From positions 37,748,368 to 37,812,367 of the forward strand of contig OX457052.1 of NCBI GenBank assembly GCA_949752735.1: DNA of 64,000 nt, written 5' to 3'. Of the stretch, positions 12,010 to 23,479 are shown piece after piece (within the stretch, counting starts at the first letter, position 1; each line of letters opens with the position of its first letter). This DNA is from Lumbricus terrestris (Eukaryota > Annelida > Clitellata > Crassiclitellata > Lumbricidae). The notes beneath the pieces were generated by a model. That model did no database searches and was not told the DNA's origin. It worked only from the letters and a program-made list of their open reading frames with translations. The position numbers were made by a program, and so were the translations under genes.

Positions 12010-13219
12010 CAATGGTACCTAAAATTTGAATAATTATTCAAATGTGACGTCACCACGTGACTTTATCTAGCGCTACTACCCAACGATCAAGTATCAATCG
12101 ATGACGCTGACCAACTGCAAGTAAAGAACTTCATCAGCAACCACTTCAGAGTGAGGTGTTACAGGAACCAGTCAGAAATCGTTGCCTTCAAGACACATTC
12201 TCAGAGTCTCTCAAAGCCACATATTGTACGATAAGATAGCCTATGTTTGAAGAGTTGCAGATGAAAATTTGTAGGGCCTATTATTCAATACGTTTGAAAT
12301 TCTACATGTGAACAGTTGTAGACTTTGTAAGTAAAGGATTTCATATTTCGAGTTTAAATAACGCGGTCGTCTAATGGTTTTAGACAGCAAGAACAGAAGT
12401 CAGTGTTTGAAAGCTGCGGCTAAACGAATCCACATTGCATGTTTGAAGTTGGTAACCAGCAACACGCCATACAGTCAATATCTGGTGGTCGCAGACACTT
12501 AGTCTAGTGCACATGACATTTGTATCCCATGAAACATGCATTAGTATTAAATAATCGTTATAGTAAACTCCAAATTTCTTTAGCGCACCAGTGCTGAAAA
12601 GAGCTGAATGCATCGCTGAAACCTATTCGCAAGAGTTGGAACAATTCCATTACGGATCATTTCAACACTTGAATCAATGCAGACGATGAGTTTGTGCTGA
12701 AATCAAATATATCAGAAATACGGCAGACTGGTCGTTAGCGTATTGAACCATGATCAGAAGGAAACCTGTAACAGTCATCAACACCCTACGATGGCAATAA
12801 ACTTCTTAGAATTCTTATTAAAATAATTATGTTAGCTCAAAATCCATGTCGGTGATGACAACCAGATGTCGATGAGGCCACACTGTGTCATCGGCCACGC
12901 TAAGAAAACGACTGCGAGTGAATAATACTAAAGAATCAATATTCAGTTTCAGCATGGGTAAGCAATATGACGTCGTTTTCCACTTAGGCCTACTGCATTC
13001 TAGATAAGTTGAGCCCATCTACAGACTGACCCACAACTGCGGACACATACAGATTGTCGTCGGTGATTCTAAATAGGAACTGAAACGAATTAGAATCGGT
13101 AGAAGTCAAAGACTTCTATCGTGAACATCTTAACGCTGTTGATCGCCGCCTATTTAGACCGTTGAGTAGGCCTATTCGATAATTATTATAGGCCTTCGTG
13201 ACTCAACTCTCTCCTGATA
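12010..13219 (+). promoter_or_regulatory. Conserved upstream block of gene 2
   Basis: Aligns with 5120-6110 and 28240-29231. The segment 12010-12830 is especially close to the orphan block 24655-25445 (shared gaataattattcaaa, gatcaagtatcaatcgatga, ctggtggtcgcagacact). An accagatgtcgatgaggcca block, aagttgag, and the leader gactcaactctctcc precede the ATG. Confidence 0.6.
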
Positions 13220-13283
13220 ATGTTTCAATTCTTTCGCAGCATGATGTTGCTTTTGGTCATCGGGTTTTTGAGCCTAGCAGATG
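13220..13283 (+). CDS. Gene 2 exon 1, signal peptide
   Basis: 64 nt, donor g|gtaagt. It encodes MFQFFRSMMLLLVIGFLSLAD plus a split Gly codon. Length, phase and leader match the other array members. Confidence 0.75.
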
Positions 13284-16200
13284 GTAAGTAGAAAGTTCTT
13301 CAACGGATATATAAGGTTCTCTATTTTTGGTGAAAGTAAATTAATTTACATGTCTGTCAAAACAATCGTATGAAAGCGAGCCGCCAGTTCAGGGTAGCTG
13401 CATTGGTATGTCGATGTTGTCAGGGTCTCGCCCAAGTTACCTACGAGAGCTATGCAGCTTTGCATTGGGTATAAAAGGACGTCGTCAGCCACGCTCTGCT
13501 GATTCGATTCCCGAAGGTGGCTATTTCAGAGATTCAAATCTCGGGCTAGCACGGTCCGTCCACGGGGACCTAAAATGGCGTGGCGACACTAATCATCTTC
13601 GATATGGCAGTGTCGTTAAACATGTAACAAACAACAACGCTCTGCTGATAAGAAAGTCCTCTTAGTTCCTTTTGCTCGTAGTGCCACCATGAAGAATCCA
13701 GCATTTTCTGTGCTTTGTCCAGTCGTCTGGAATGGCCTTCCTTTTGAGCCCCCGCTACACCCTGAGACTCTACCAGGATCCTTCCTTAATAAACTTAAAA
13801 CTGTTCTTTTTGGGCGTGCTGGAGTCGGGAGCGACTCTAAGTAGTTTCTTTTACTTGAAGGAGCGCTATATAAATGTCAGAATGAATGAATGAATTCTGG
13901 CGCTCAACGCCTCGTTTGCAGGAACGAATTTGCCCCAAGGTACTCAAAGTCTATCAAAGAGACACGTTGTATGATACGTCACATGACTACATTGATTAGT
14001 CTTGTGAACAGATGCAGACGTAGTAAGTTTAGGATGTCAGTTCATGCGGCTTTACAAAACGAAGTCTTCCAATCAGGGTCGGATTAACAAATGTGGGGGT
14101 CAGTGGGGCAGCCAGGAATTTTTCATGGGAGGAGTTGAGTTTCTTTGCCTGGCCGGATACCCTTTCTGAAACCAACCCAACAGTATTACAGCAAATAAAA
14201 AGGAAATAAAGTAACAAAGGGAATAAAGTAAGAAAAACATTCGTTACTACAAGCAATTGTTTTGTTTTTTCTTATTTAAGTGGAAAAATAACCTTTAAAA
14301 AACTTTTTCCCTAGGCCAATGGGGGGTTTAGCCCCCGAAACCCTTCTTGGCTACGCCACTGCTTCTGTTGTTACAATACCAACATGTCTTTTATTACCTC
14401 ATTAACGGCTCAAGAATATTAAAGTGATTCATGGTCAAGCATTATTTGTAACCAGGGCATAATTGTAATGGTAATTGTAATCGTACATTTATATACATGT
14501 AGTGCCGCTTCAAGAGAACTCCTCAGAGGCGCTCCCGACCTGACACTAAACCACAATCAAAGAGAATGGTTTTCAAGCGCTTGCGGAAAATGGGCAAAGA
14601 AAGACAAAGAAGTTCATTGCGGAGACTAATAGGTAATTTATTCCAGAAAGACGGACCGGCCACGGCAAAGCTTCTATGCAGCGCTCTGGAAGATCGAGCC
14701 ATAGGGACAACCAGGTCACCATGCGTAACAGAACGAAGTAATCTACGGCCTGGAATGGATAGCATAACCAATGCACTCGTACTAGATAACCAGGCATAAG
14801 CGATTTTATGCCCTAACAAATTCTTGGCAGAGAAATTATCAGGTTCTCTTGCGGCAGAACAACGAACAGGGCAAAGGGTTTTTACCAGATCATTTGCCCT
14901 GATTTTTTATGCTGTCGCGCCGCCGCTGATTGCAAACTAACATAATTATTTTCGTGGTAGTCCTATATAGTAGACCCTGGCTTAAGCTCCATCCTATGAT
15001 CCTACCAATGTGCGCTTTTTACCCCGCTTCTGTCTCTTTGGGCAGCCGTTCATTGCGCTCAGCTACCCGTGGAGACTTCCTTGTTCTTTTTCGCATACTG
15101 TGACCATGCAGGGAACGAAGAGTTCTCGGTAGTGGATGGCTCTCCTCTCGCTTCCCCGTGACACTGCAGACTCTTTCTTTTGTCTTCTTAGGCCTAGACT
15201 TTTCTTATTGACAAGACCGGGGTTGAGAGCGCCTCTGAGTAGTAATCGTATAAAGGTGCTTTATAAACTTATGTGACTGATTGATCGAATTCGTAAAAAG
15301 AGCCTGCAGTGTATAAACAATAATTATAATGACGCCATTTCATAATGCGTCGCATAGTAGGCCTACATGAGATGCGATCAGAAGAGGCATCAAGCTTAAG
15401 TGTTTAAATAAGCAATAAAACTTTTAGCTCTTTCTAGAATTTCAGGCTTATTTTAAGATCAATCTGCCTGGTGATGTAAACTCCAATAAGGGCCCCACGC
15501 ATGTGCAAAAGTTGCATAGGTTAAAATCAGTAGTTCTAGAATAATTTTACTATTTGTTCAGAGATTTTGAACTTATTAAATTGTCTGCTATTTTAACTAG
15601 CAATGATGCAAACAAAATTGCTCCATGTATGGGGGCCCCCGAAAGTGTTGGGGCCACTGTTCGGCCGAACATGTTGAACATGCCTTAATCTGGCCTTGCT
15701 GCCAATAATATTGCTTTCGCCATCAAGTAAGCTTGCATACTGTACAAAGGCCATCGTTTGACTGGCGAAAACCGAAAATCATCGTATACATAATTTTTTT
15801 ATTGCATGTTTGAAATTTATTAACTAGCACTGCGTCACAAACCTAAACTACTGGTCACCGCACAACACTAGTGAATAGGTAGATAATGAAACGTGTATTC
15901 CCATTAACTCAGCGTATTCTTAGACCCACATTTCTAATGACGCCAACTAAAAAAAACAAATGCAAGGCTTCAGTTCATTCACGAGTAACTGTAGAGAGTT
16001 CATTTCCACACATTTTGCGCTAACATTTGTGATGATATTACATACCTTTCAAAAGTTATACCCGATATACTCGAGGTACCAGAGGGTGGATACCACCCTC
16101 TTAGGTTGTCGACTGTATCTTTTCCGTCATTTAATATGAAGAGACACAAATTATACCATTCTATAGAAGAAATGTGCGGCTACATTTCCATGCTCATTGA

Positions 16201-19200
16201 GTTGTCTTTTAACAACAGGAAGTGCTCAAAATAAATTAAAATATATAAAAATAGGTTTTATTCTCGTAAAAATGTCATGTTTTATCTATTATAACGTCTC
16301 CATAATTTATCTATGAAGAGAAAAAATTATGTCATTTTATAGAGGGCATGTAGCGCAATTATTTCATACAAATTAATTTGACTTTTGGTGACCGGAAGCG
16401 CTCAAAATAAATTAAGATGTGTGAAATGTTGTGATTTTACAACACAAATTGATATTTCTGTGTAATCGATAGTTCTGTGTAAACTTTGTCAGCAGCTAAT
16501 GAACATGAACTTGTACTAGCTAAAACATATATTGACGATGAATATACATTTGTATGCATACATACCCAAATATATCATTTTGTGCAGAAATGAATGCTCT
16601 ATCCATTATGATATCTCAAACCAAACCCAAAATCCAGGAGGGTGGTAACCCCCCCTTGGTATAAACAATCAAGCATCTCCGTCCCCACCACAAACATTTG
16701 GAGGGGACTGTCCCTCCCTGTCCGACCGTCAATCTACGCCCATGCATGAAAGATGAAAAGTCAAAATGTTCTAAGAACTAAAGTCTGCAGACCAACAGTG
16801 CTTGCGTCTCTGATTGGAATCCTTGGTTGCCCCGTGAATTCTTAGCACATGCAAAGACATTTTTCCTCCATATCTAGTCGCATCAGCCGTATTTCGGTTT
16901 ACGACTTGCAGTAAAACAACGAAATTTTTAAAAGGCGTCCACATTCAACACTGCAAAATTAATTCGAAGAAGTTCATAATTTATTTCGAAGATAACCTTC
17001 GATGCGCCACTATATAAGAACTGTTCTAAACAGTCAAACATAATCGAATTGACAATTAACTCTAGCAGACCGGCCAGACCCTAATCATAACTTTTAAGTA
17101 CCTACGGAAATTCAATTTGATAACGTCGACTCATCAGTCGTCTTGTGTGCATTCATTCTTTCGTAGCCATTGCATAGAGCGTGTCAAATGCACTGATCAT
17201 GAATCTGAACAGAACTGGTGGGGATTTAAGCCCAGCATAATAAGCCATTGTTTCCACAGAAGACTCAACGATTGACCTATTACTTATGGGCTGATATAAG
17301 GCTACCCCAACAACAATATACAAACCATTCATTTTACTGCAATTCCATATTGGTAATTTATGTCATTGGCCCTATTTCTAATTTTACCTTTTGATGATTT
17401 CAAATCGTAAGTTGATTTCATTGCGTCATTCGTTGTCATATCGACAGCGGATTCCTCTGCGACTTCTTTCGTTGCATGTGGGATTGAGATTGTTGTTGTG
17501 TAAGGTGCAGCAGTGAGAAAGTCTATTGGTGTGCAAATGATGGATCCATCGTCTGTTGTGTCAATAAACAACGCAATGAGTTCATTATCAACCAGGGACT
17601 TCTATTTAAATTTAGGGAAGGCGCATCTTTATCCCAGTGAAAGACAGAACAATCGCATATGAACTATAACTTACGTAAAACTGCCCCGGGAATGGAAGAA
17701 CGTTTGCTTATGAGGGACAGAAAAGCGTCTTTGTACTACGCCATGTAATGGCAGGATATGAGTAATTGAGTATCTAATGAAGAACCTTCTGCATACCTAC
17801 TGTAAGATTTAAAAATCCGAAGACTAGGAATATACTCATATACACATTTTCCGGAGAGAGATTAGTCTTTAGACGTAAACTTACATATTGGGCGCAGTGG
17901 TTTAGTGTAGCAGTCGATGCCTTGAATTTGGTATTTTCGTTGGCGATTGTGAATTATCCAGTGGAACGCAGCAAGACTAGTGGCAATAGTGGCATACAGG
18001 AAGCGACGTTTAACTCGGTAGGCCTGAACGAACATGAATACTGACAACTGAGCCACTAGCAATATTTACATGCACTCACATTCTGAACGTGGCCGATGCC
18101 ACAATTCGTCGTCAACGGTGAACCCCCAACCAGCTGCCATTACAGAGATAGATTTTCAGCACAATTATTTAGGTGTTGAAGCGATCCACAATCATGGAGC
18201 TATGGCTTATTGGTCAAAATGTTGTCTCAAAAGTCGATGAAGCTGTTGAAAGAAGTATTATTTGGGAAAAACCTAGGGGTGGATTCTACCCCCCTGGTAG
18301 CCCGATGGTTAACGTTTTGTCCGTTTTCTCGAAGGTTTTTCTGAGTAGCGATGTCCAATTATTTCATTCATGCTATCTTGTGACCTGCTAGATACGGCAG
18401 CATCACATGACATACCAATGTCAATCCTTATGGCCAATCACAGAGTGGTCCATCTTAGGAGCTGGTCCACCTTTAGCAACCTTCCCAAATGTATTCTTCA
18501 GTAGATTCTCATACCTTATGCATCTATAATTCGGGTAAATTAAAACTATATCTATTTTGTTGTTCATCGACAAAATCTTCTGCAACCGAGTCACTATTGT
18601 GGAAATATTATATTTGCGACAAATGTTTTTTCCTATTTATCGAATTTTCGACATTGAATAAAATAGATTGCATTAACCTCAGGCAAAAACCTCAAATGTA
18701 GGCTAATAAAACATGTTGGGTATTTTTTGCTGTAGGCGACCAAGATTCATTGAGTTATGCAAACTGTCAACTGACGAACACTTGCTATGAAAGAACGACG
18801 GACGATTTGGCAACTGGAAGATCACCGACATCGGAGATCATTAAAAAAGAAGATGCTTCAAACAATCAAACTAGATCCACAACTACGCAACATGCAATAG
18901 ACACAAAGAAACAGATTTTATTACACGCTTCAGAAACTATATCTTACGGTTGCACTAATGTACACGCTTTCTTCACATCTTACGAAAGACATAATATCTC
19001 AACAGACAAGCAACTCAATGAAGTTACACACAGAAAATCTCAAGCAACGAATGAAATAGCGGATGAATCCACTGTCGCCATGACAACAGATGACGCAATG
19101 AAATCAACCAATGACACGAAATCGTCAAAACGTAAATATGCTAAAAATGACTAAAATAGTATAACAGCCTAATAGTAAAAAAGAAGCGTTTGTGGAATGC

Positions 19201-22200
19201 AATGTTATACTATTTTTTGAGTCATTTTAAAAGTTACATCGTTGGCTTTAATGATTAGGACCTGCTGTGGAAATAGCTCTGCATCAGAGCATGATAGTAG
19301 CTACGAGAACAACAATTATGGTCTGCAATCTGGGAAATTTTTCAGTTTACATTCGGCGTGATAAAGTGGAACTGTCGGCCATAACCACATTCCACGTAGA
19401 TTAATAACACAGTCCAACGAGATGTCTATTCACTAATAGCACCGTGCATTGGATGATACCAAGAATTGACAACGACCAGTTTGCGAGACTTGAATTCCAA
19501 TCTGTTCGCATTAGATTCATGATCAATATTACTGATACTTGCTATAATCATGTATGGGTTGCTGACTGCGAATAAATGAATGCTCGCATGACATCTAGCA
19601 AGTAGGAATATATATTGAAATAGTGCATTTCCATAGGAACTTAAAATTGCTACTTATAAGAGAGGTCGACCAGAAGTTGATTTGGAATTCGATTGTGTTA
19701 GTCAACACTGGTTCCAGTAGTCTTTAAATAGCGAAGCTTCATAACAGTTTTTCTCACCGTATAATACGAACATCTTCGCATTATTTTAACCCTTATAGGG
19801 TCACCGGGGGGTAAAAAAACCATAGGCCTATCGGTTTTCACGGAAATTGTTTTCCCCTGAAAATAGTTGAAGAACTTCCTTCTATGACTTTTCCTAAATA
19901 TGTCTCATGCACAGAATGCATCCAGTTTCATTAGTTGATCATGCACCCAATTCAGCTATAAAGTACGAAAATTTACCACTTCGTAGCTATTTTGCACAGG
20001 AATTTATAAACATAACACTATGCATGCTTTACACATGGGCGTCTTGCTATTACAATGTCTCCTTATCAGTATCTCAACATTATATATAGAAATCGTTTTG
20101 CTTAATAAAATTAGGATGAATAAATTAGATTGTCCGCAGCAAATCATGCGAAGTTAACAAGTGTAGCATCAATCCCTACTGCTGTCTAAGTGCGATCTTG
20201 CCATGTACACTTGAACGCAATTGCATTGACAGCAACAAGGCCTGAATGAATTGTATAGTGTACGCCTACATCAGGTACGCTATTCTGTCAAGTCATGAAA
20301 CATTGAAAATGATAGATCAAGTTATGAAACATTGAAGTATGAATATGGTAGGGCCTACATATATAATGCCAGCAATAGTTAAACCACGGTGTAATCATAG
20401 GCTACTAAAAAATTTCCACTAGATATGATAATTTCATTGCATAATAGGCTCAATGCTACATACAGAATGTGGCTTTCTTGAAATTATTTGACCAAGAAAT
20501 TATGAAATCGTATTTCGTATTAGATACAGAACTTCACTGATAGCCAATTCAAGAATATGGCCCTTATTTTATCCCAATTTTGGTTTCCTTGCAGTGCCAA
20601 ATAAGGGAAATTGGTTCCATCGCATTCATTGACCTCGAAAATGCTGATTTAGACCCTGGGATCATGTTTCCATTGCACATATGATTTCACTATCAGCCAT
20701 TTAAGATTTTGGTCTCCATTTTGTCCGCCATTTTGATTTTCGTGCAGTGCCACATATGTGACCTTGGTTCCATTGCATTCCTTGACCTCGAAAATGCAGA
20801 TTTAAACTCTGAAATAATGTTTCCATTGCATACCTAACTTCACTTATAGCCATTTAAGATTCTGGCCGCCATTTTGTCCGCCATTTTGATTTTCCTGCAG
20901 TGATGCATATGTTTCTTTGGTTCCAGTGCATTCCGCGAACCTTCTATAAATAACTTCTTTTAGTTTTACACTTGGAAATAGAAGTTAATCATAGGAATCA
21001 AGCGAATCACAGTGGGGGTATTTTTTACCCCCGGTGACCAAAATCGGTTGAAAAATATCGTGACCCTATAAGGGTTAAAGTCTTGAAGGTGAACGCCATT
21101 AAAAAATTTGTAAGGTTTCCTATTAAGCCTACTTAATACTTCTGACCAAAACGGCGATGAAATGATCTTTACAAAAGATGTTGGTTGCTAAGAATTAACG
21201 TAAGTGCCAAGGATTTCAATTAGACATACAATTACAGCACGAATCTAGTTCTTAAAACATTTTTATTTCATATGTATTGCTTTTCTGTCTTTCATTCATT
21301 TTTCCAAAACTCCACCTCTCGCTATCTCCCCACAGGTCTTTCACTCAAAACTGAAAACATTGCTCTTTCACAAATCCTATCCTGATTCCTCCTCTTCTCA
21401 TCACATCCCTCGTCATTTCAATTCTAAACATCACCCACCTTAGCCGTCCATCTATCTGCCTGCCTGACTCTCCGGACTTGACCCGCTGCCTATCGATTTT
21501 GTTTTGACTGAGCGCCTGTGAATAAGCTGGTTCCCGCGACTTGGCTTTTGTGGGCGCTGTAGAAGTCTCGAGATTACGATTACGATTACGATTTTTTGCT
21601 TCAGAAAACAGAGTCAATTTGGTTTGGAAGTTCGACCAGTCTGACTTGTGTCATGTTAGTCATGTGGTCATCGCTAAGGATCTTATCTACGTACTGTGTC
21701 GGAACTTCAACAGCGTGACACTTTTATTTGCTCACGAGAATTCAATACCGTATGACCTTCTAATGATAACCATTGTAGATGAGATTGGAAATCCAAACAG
21801 CATGGTCTTAATTGAGGGCACGAACCTTTTATACGTACGTGACTGGGATTGCAATTGCATCTGGAAGATAGACACGGTTAAGAACAGAGTTGACAAATGG
21901 TTGTCAGTATCCGACAATAATTGGCCAACTTTATCTGTTGCCAACGACAATCATCTACTGATGTTGAATGAATTTAATGACCTCCTGTATATCGGTATTT
22001 ACGATCAAGACGCGAAACTCATTAGAAGTATTTCACTTCCCAGAGACTTCAGTCCTCCATTCGATGTAATTCAGAAACCTAATGGAGAATTCGTCGTCAG
22101 TCACATATCAAAACAGACCCACGGCACGACTATCAGTTTCCTAAGCAATGACGGGCAAATTATAAGTCAGTTATCGCTCAAAGACATAGCGGGATTCATA

Positions 22201-22635
22201 GATGTGCAGACTTTTGACGTTGCTTTCAGTTTTGGTTATATTGGACGTCTTGCGGTTGACGTGTTCAGTGGTAACGTTTACATAATAGACTACTCTAAAT
22301 GGCAATGGAACTTAACTGATCTTATTGTCGACATCAGCGACGACCCAGAAGATACTACAACAAAGATAATAAGTTTTCGAGACACCGATGGTCGTACTAT
22401 CCAACAGTGTAAAGAATGGGTCCGTAGGTTCACTATGCAATTGTTTCTGGATTCGGAAAACGATGAAATTTTTGTTGAGGAGTTAATCTTCAATGACATA
22501 ATATTTTTTCTATCTGATGCAACGTCCTTCAAATCGAGTCAAATGAGATATATATTGTACTACGACAGAACGAATAAACAGATCTTTAACGCTATTGACA
22601 GAGTTGTTCATATTTGGACATTCATCAGACGCTAA
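13220..22635 (+). CDS. Array gene 2: secreted beta-propeller-like protein
   Basis: Three exons: 13220-13283, 18736-19131 and 21605-22635, all phase 1, giving 496 residues. Residues 1-22 form a signal peptide (MFQFFRSMMLLLVIGFLSLAD). About 22-153 are polar and Ser/Thr-rich. About 154-496 form the domain, with repeated beta-strand-like segments (NLLYVRDWDCNCIWKID, GEFVVSHISKQ, VDVFSGNVYIID) that resemble NHL/TolB-type propeller blades, though no family was confirmed. A WNLTDL sequon and the C-terminal VHIWTF are shared with genes 1 and 3. It is probably extracellular; function unknown. Intron 1 is unusually long (5.45 kb) and contains a SINE, LINE tails, a hAT element, an orphan upstream block and an inverted pseudogene. 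Intron 2 contains a piggyBac-like element. Joining exon 1 to exons 5 kb away is an inference from matching phase and the lack of any nearer partner. Confidence 0.72.
13375..13640 (+). repeat. tRNA-derived SINE-like element
   Basis: Contains a B-box-like segment (gattcgattcccg) followed by ggtggctatttcagagattc and a ggtccgtccac...ggcgtggcg stretch. The same order occurs in reverse orientation at 60450-60660. The A-box side is diverged, so it is not a functional tRNA. Confidence 0.5.
13645..13895 (+). mobile_element. L2/CR1-type LINE 3' end
   Basis: Encodes the C-terminal signature of this LINE class (an S-VLCPVVWNGLP-like core, then LNKLKTVLFGRAG). It is followed by the shared 3' tail (gggagcgactctaagtag, cttgaaggagcgctatataa) and a short (GAAT)n end. 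5' truncated. Confidence 0.65.
14463..14787 (-). mobile_element. 5'-truncated L2/CR1-type LINE with target duplication
   Basis: The minus strand encodes the RT C-terminal region (VAGPSFWNKLPISLRNELL, then FRKRLKTILFDCG) and ends with the shared tail and a short attaca-rich 3' tail. Flanks aaccagggcataa (14450-14462) and aaccaggcataa (14788-14799) form the target duplication. The paralogous segment at about 30540-30610 lacks the insertion. Confidence 0.78.
15000..15280 (+). mobile_element. L2-type LINE 3' end inside the hAT element
   Basis: Degenerate C-terminal LINE coding followed by the tail gagcgcctctgagtag and aaaggtgctttataaac. The homologous segment in gene 3 intron 2 is 30840-31079, so the insertion predates duplication of the host hAT element. 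Confidence 0.55.
16077..16661. mobile_element. Terminal-inverted-repeat element with internal duplication
   Basis: Left TACCAGAGGGTGG...CCACCCTC pairs with right GAGGGTGGTAACC...TTGGTA over about 24 bp. Inside, two units of about 175 bp are similar, each ending gctcaaaataaatta. No coding. The family and target duplication could not be settled. Confidence 0.45.
16662..16984. other. Short non-coding stretch
   Basis: Nothing recognisable apart from weak continuation of intron-like sequence toward the inverted pseudogene. Confidence 0.4.
16985..17872 (-). pseudogene. Inverted partial copy of an array gene (exons 1-2)
   Basis: On the minus strand the leader (ctctctccggaaa) and ATG at 17847-17845 match the array genes. 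The first exon (about 17847-17797, donor gtatgc) is 13 nt shorter and its frame stops after three codons. The exon 2 relic (about 17575-17389) encodes the family motifs IICTPIDF and KEVAEES, then a donor aag|gtaaaa. Sequence down to about 16985 matches intron 2 of genes 1 and 2. No propeller exon follows. It sits in intron 1 of gene 2 in opposite orientation. Confidence 0.7.
18080..18735. other. Intron 1 remainder of gene 2
   Basis: No exon or confident repeat. A short ccta-ggggtgg-attcta-cccccctgg palindromic block at about 18272-18300 resembles the ends of the element at 16077. Confidence 0.4.
18736..19131 (+). CDS. Gene 2 exon 2, Ser/Thr-rich segment
   Basis: Acceptor gctgtag|GC, donor aaac|gtaaat. 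396 nt, the longest exon 2 in the array. Rich in Thr, Ser and Lys, with short Cys-containing motifs (YANCQLTNTCYE, YGCTNVHAFFTS) and the shared block SQATNEIADES...MTT. Confidence 0.72.
19132..19799 (+). other. Gene 2 intron 2, left part
   Basis: Non-coding. Aligns in blocks with gene 1 intron 2. Confidence 0.5.
19800..21074. mobile_element. piggyBac-like non-autonomous element, 1.27 kb, with internal repeats
   Basis: Flanked by TTAA (19796-19799 and 21075-21078). Termini CCCTTATAGGGTCA and TGACCCTATAAGGG are inverted copies, with subterminal accggggggtaaaaa mirrored by ttttttacccccggt. From about 20520 to 20950 there are three units of about 150 bp containing gccattttgtccgccatttt and gcattccttgacctcgaaaat. 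No transposase. It lies in gene 2 intron 2. Confidence 0.75.
21271..21598 (+). mobile_element. LINE 3' end with (GATTAC)n tail at a splice acceptor
   Basis: Sequence absent from the paralogous position of gene 1 (about 9135-9150). It ends gtgaataagctgg...ggcgctgtagaag, then three GATTAC units. The same tail occurs at about 37050-37130. The flanks share ttgctt. Its right end lies only a few bases from exon 3, so its insertion remade the polypyrimidine tract. Confidence 0.6.
21605..22635 (+). CDS. Gene 2 exon 3, beta-propeller-like domain
   Basis: Acceptor ttttttgcttcag|AA. Encodes 342 residues to TAA at 22633-22635. Open throughout. It contains the family core KIDTVKNRVDKWLSV, SVANDNHLL and LPRDFSPPFDVIQKPNGEF. 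The open frame can be extended upstream into the LINE tail, but the homology-supported start is the acceptor at 21604. Confidence 0.8.
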
Positions 22636-23220
22636 CCTAAGATTCAACGATGACTCTATTCAATGAATTTTTGAATTTCTTAGAATCCACATTTATTTTG
22701 TGAACGCATATTTAACCGTCATTTCAGTCGTAGCCTATCCTGGCAAATAACATTCAGCCAACGGTCTGACTTTTCGGTAGTATTAAGCATTCACTTGTAG
22801 GTTAGTTAAGATTATAGTTAATTTTGTGTTTAAGAATATCTAGCACGTTGTCTAAATTTGAGTTGACTATGTTTAATTCGGTTGATTCCTTGAGTCGAAC
22901 GAGCTTTACGGTTCATCATTAAGTTTACTTCATTATATTCTGCCATTGTTCTTGTTTTTTTATAGTTCGATTCCTTGTGAAATTGAGGCATTAGAGTGAT
23001 CCTCTCAGAGGAATATTTTTCGCTTCTAAACCTCACTTTGTTTGGTAGAGTAGTCTTGCTTTATAGCCAAATTGTCTTGATGTCATTTATTTTGCTGCAA
23101 TAAAATAAGATGTGATTTGGATTTGAGTTCTCTTGGGTTGTGGGACTAGGTTTCGAATGACAACACAGATTAAAGCCGGACTCCGAAGATTTACACTTTC
23201 ATGAGATGAAAATAATAGAG
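22636..23220 (+). other. Gene 2 3' UTR and flank
   Basis: Aligns with the 3' region of gene 1. Non-coding. Confidence 0.5.
23099..23104 (+). terminator. Probable poly(A) signal of gene 2
   Basis: AATAAA in gctgcaataaaataagatgtg, matching the gene 1 context and 464 nt past the stop codon. Confidence 0.5.
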
Positions 23221-23479
23221 AATAATCCACCATGGCTTTCCAATGCACACCGTTTATAGGCCTACGCCGCTGGACTTCCTCTTTGCGTAACTCCCATCAC
23301 CATGGTATTTGACCGAGTTTAATTTCCATGATTTCGGCGGTGGTAAAAACGGCACGCGGTTGCGCATCAGGGTTCTTAATTCCAGCGATAGTTTTCCGAT
23401 CATCCAACCTTTACACAAATGGTTTTCAAAAATACTACTGCGAAATATATAGGAGACCGTTCAGTGTCTATATTTTAGA

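Larger units (their letters stand above)
14074..15698. mobile_element. hAT-type element, 1.6 kb, non-autonomous
   Basis: Left end CAGGGTCGGATTAA. The right end read in reverse is CAAGGCCAGATTAA. Flanks are cttccaat (14066-14073) and ctgccaat (15699-15706), an 8-bp duplication with one mismatch. Removal rejoins the orphan upstream block. The left part has a paralogous copy in gene 3 intron 2 (from about 30292). No transposase. It carries two LINE tails inside. Confidence 0.7.
13925..16030 (+). promoter_or_regulatory. Orphan upstream block F, split by a hAT element
   Basis: 13925-14073 plus 15707-16030 together align with the upstream blocks of the array genes: gtatgat...gcagacgtagtaagtttagg on the left, then aaaggccatcgtttgactgg and ggtcaccgcacaacactagtg on the right. 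No exon 1 follows it on the + strand before the inverted pseudogene. It is a remnant of a lost or rearranged array unit. Confidence 0.55.

Noticed and set aside
17862..18062. 66-residue minus-strand frame as a small membrane protein
   Set aside because: It overlaps the leader of the inverted pseudogene and a tRNA-like gtggtttagtgtagcag stretch; more likely a degraded SINE.
21541..21604. Start codon for gene 2 exon 3 within the LINE tail
   Set aside because: The upstream frame extension reads GATTAC units; homology with genes 1 and 3 begins at the acceptor at 21604.
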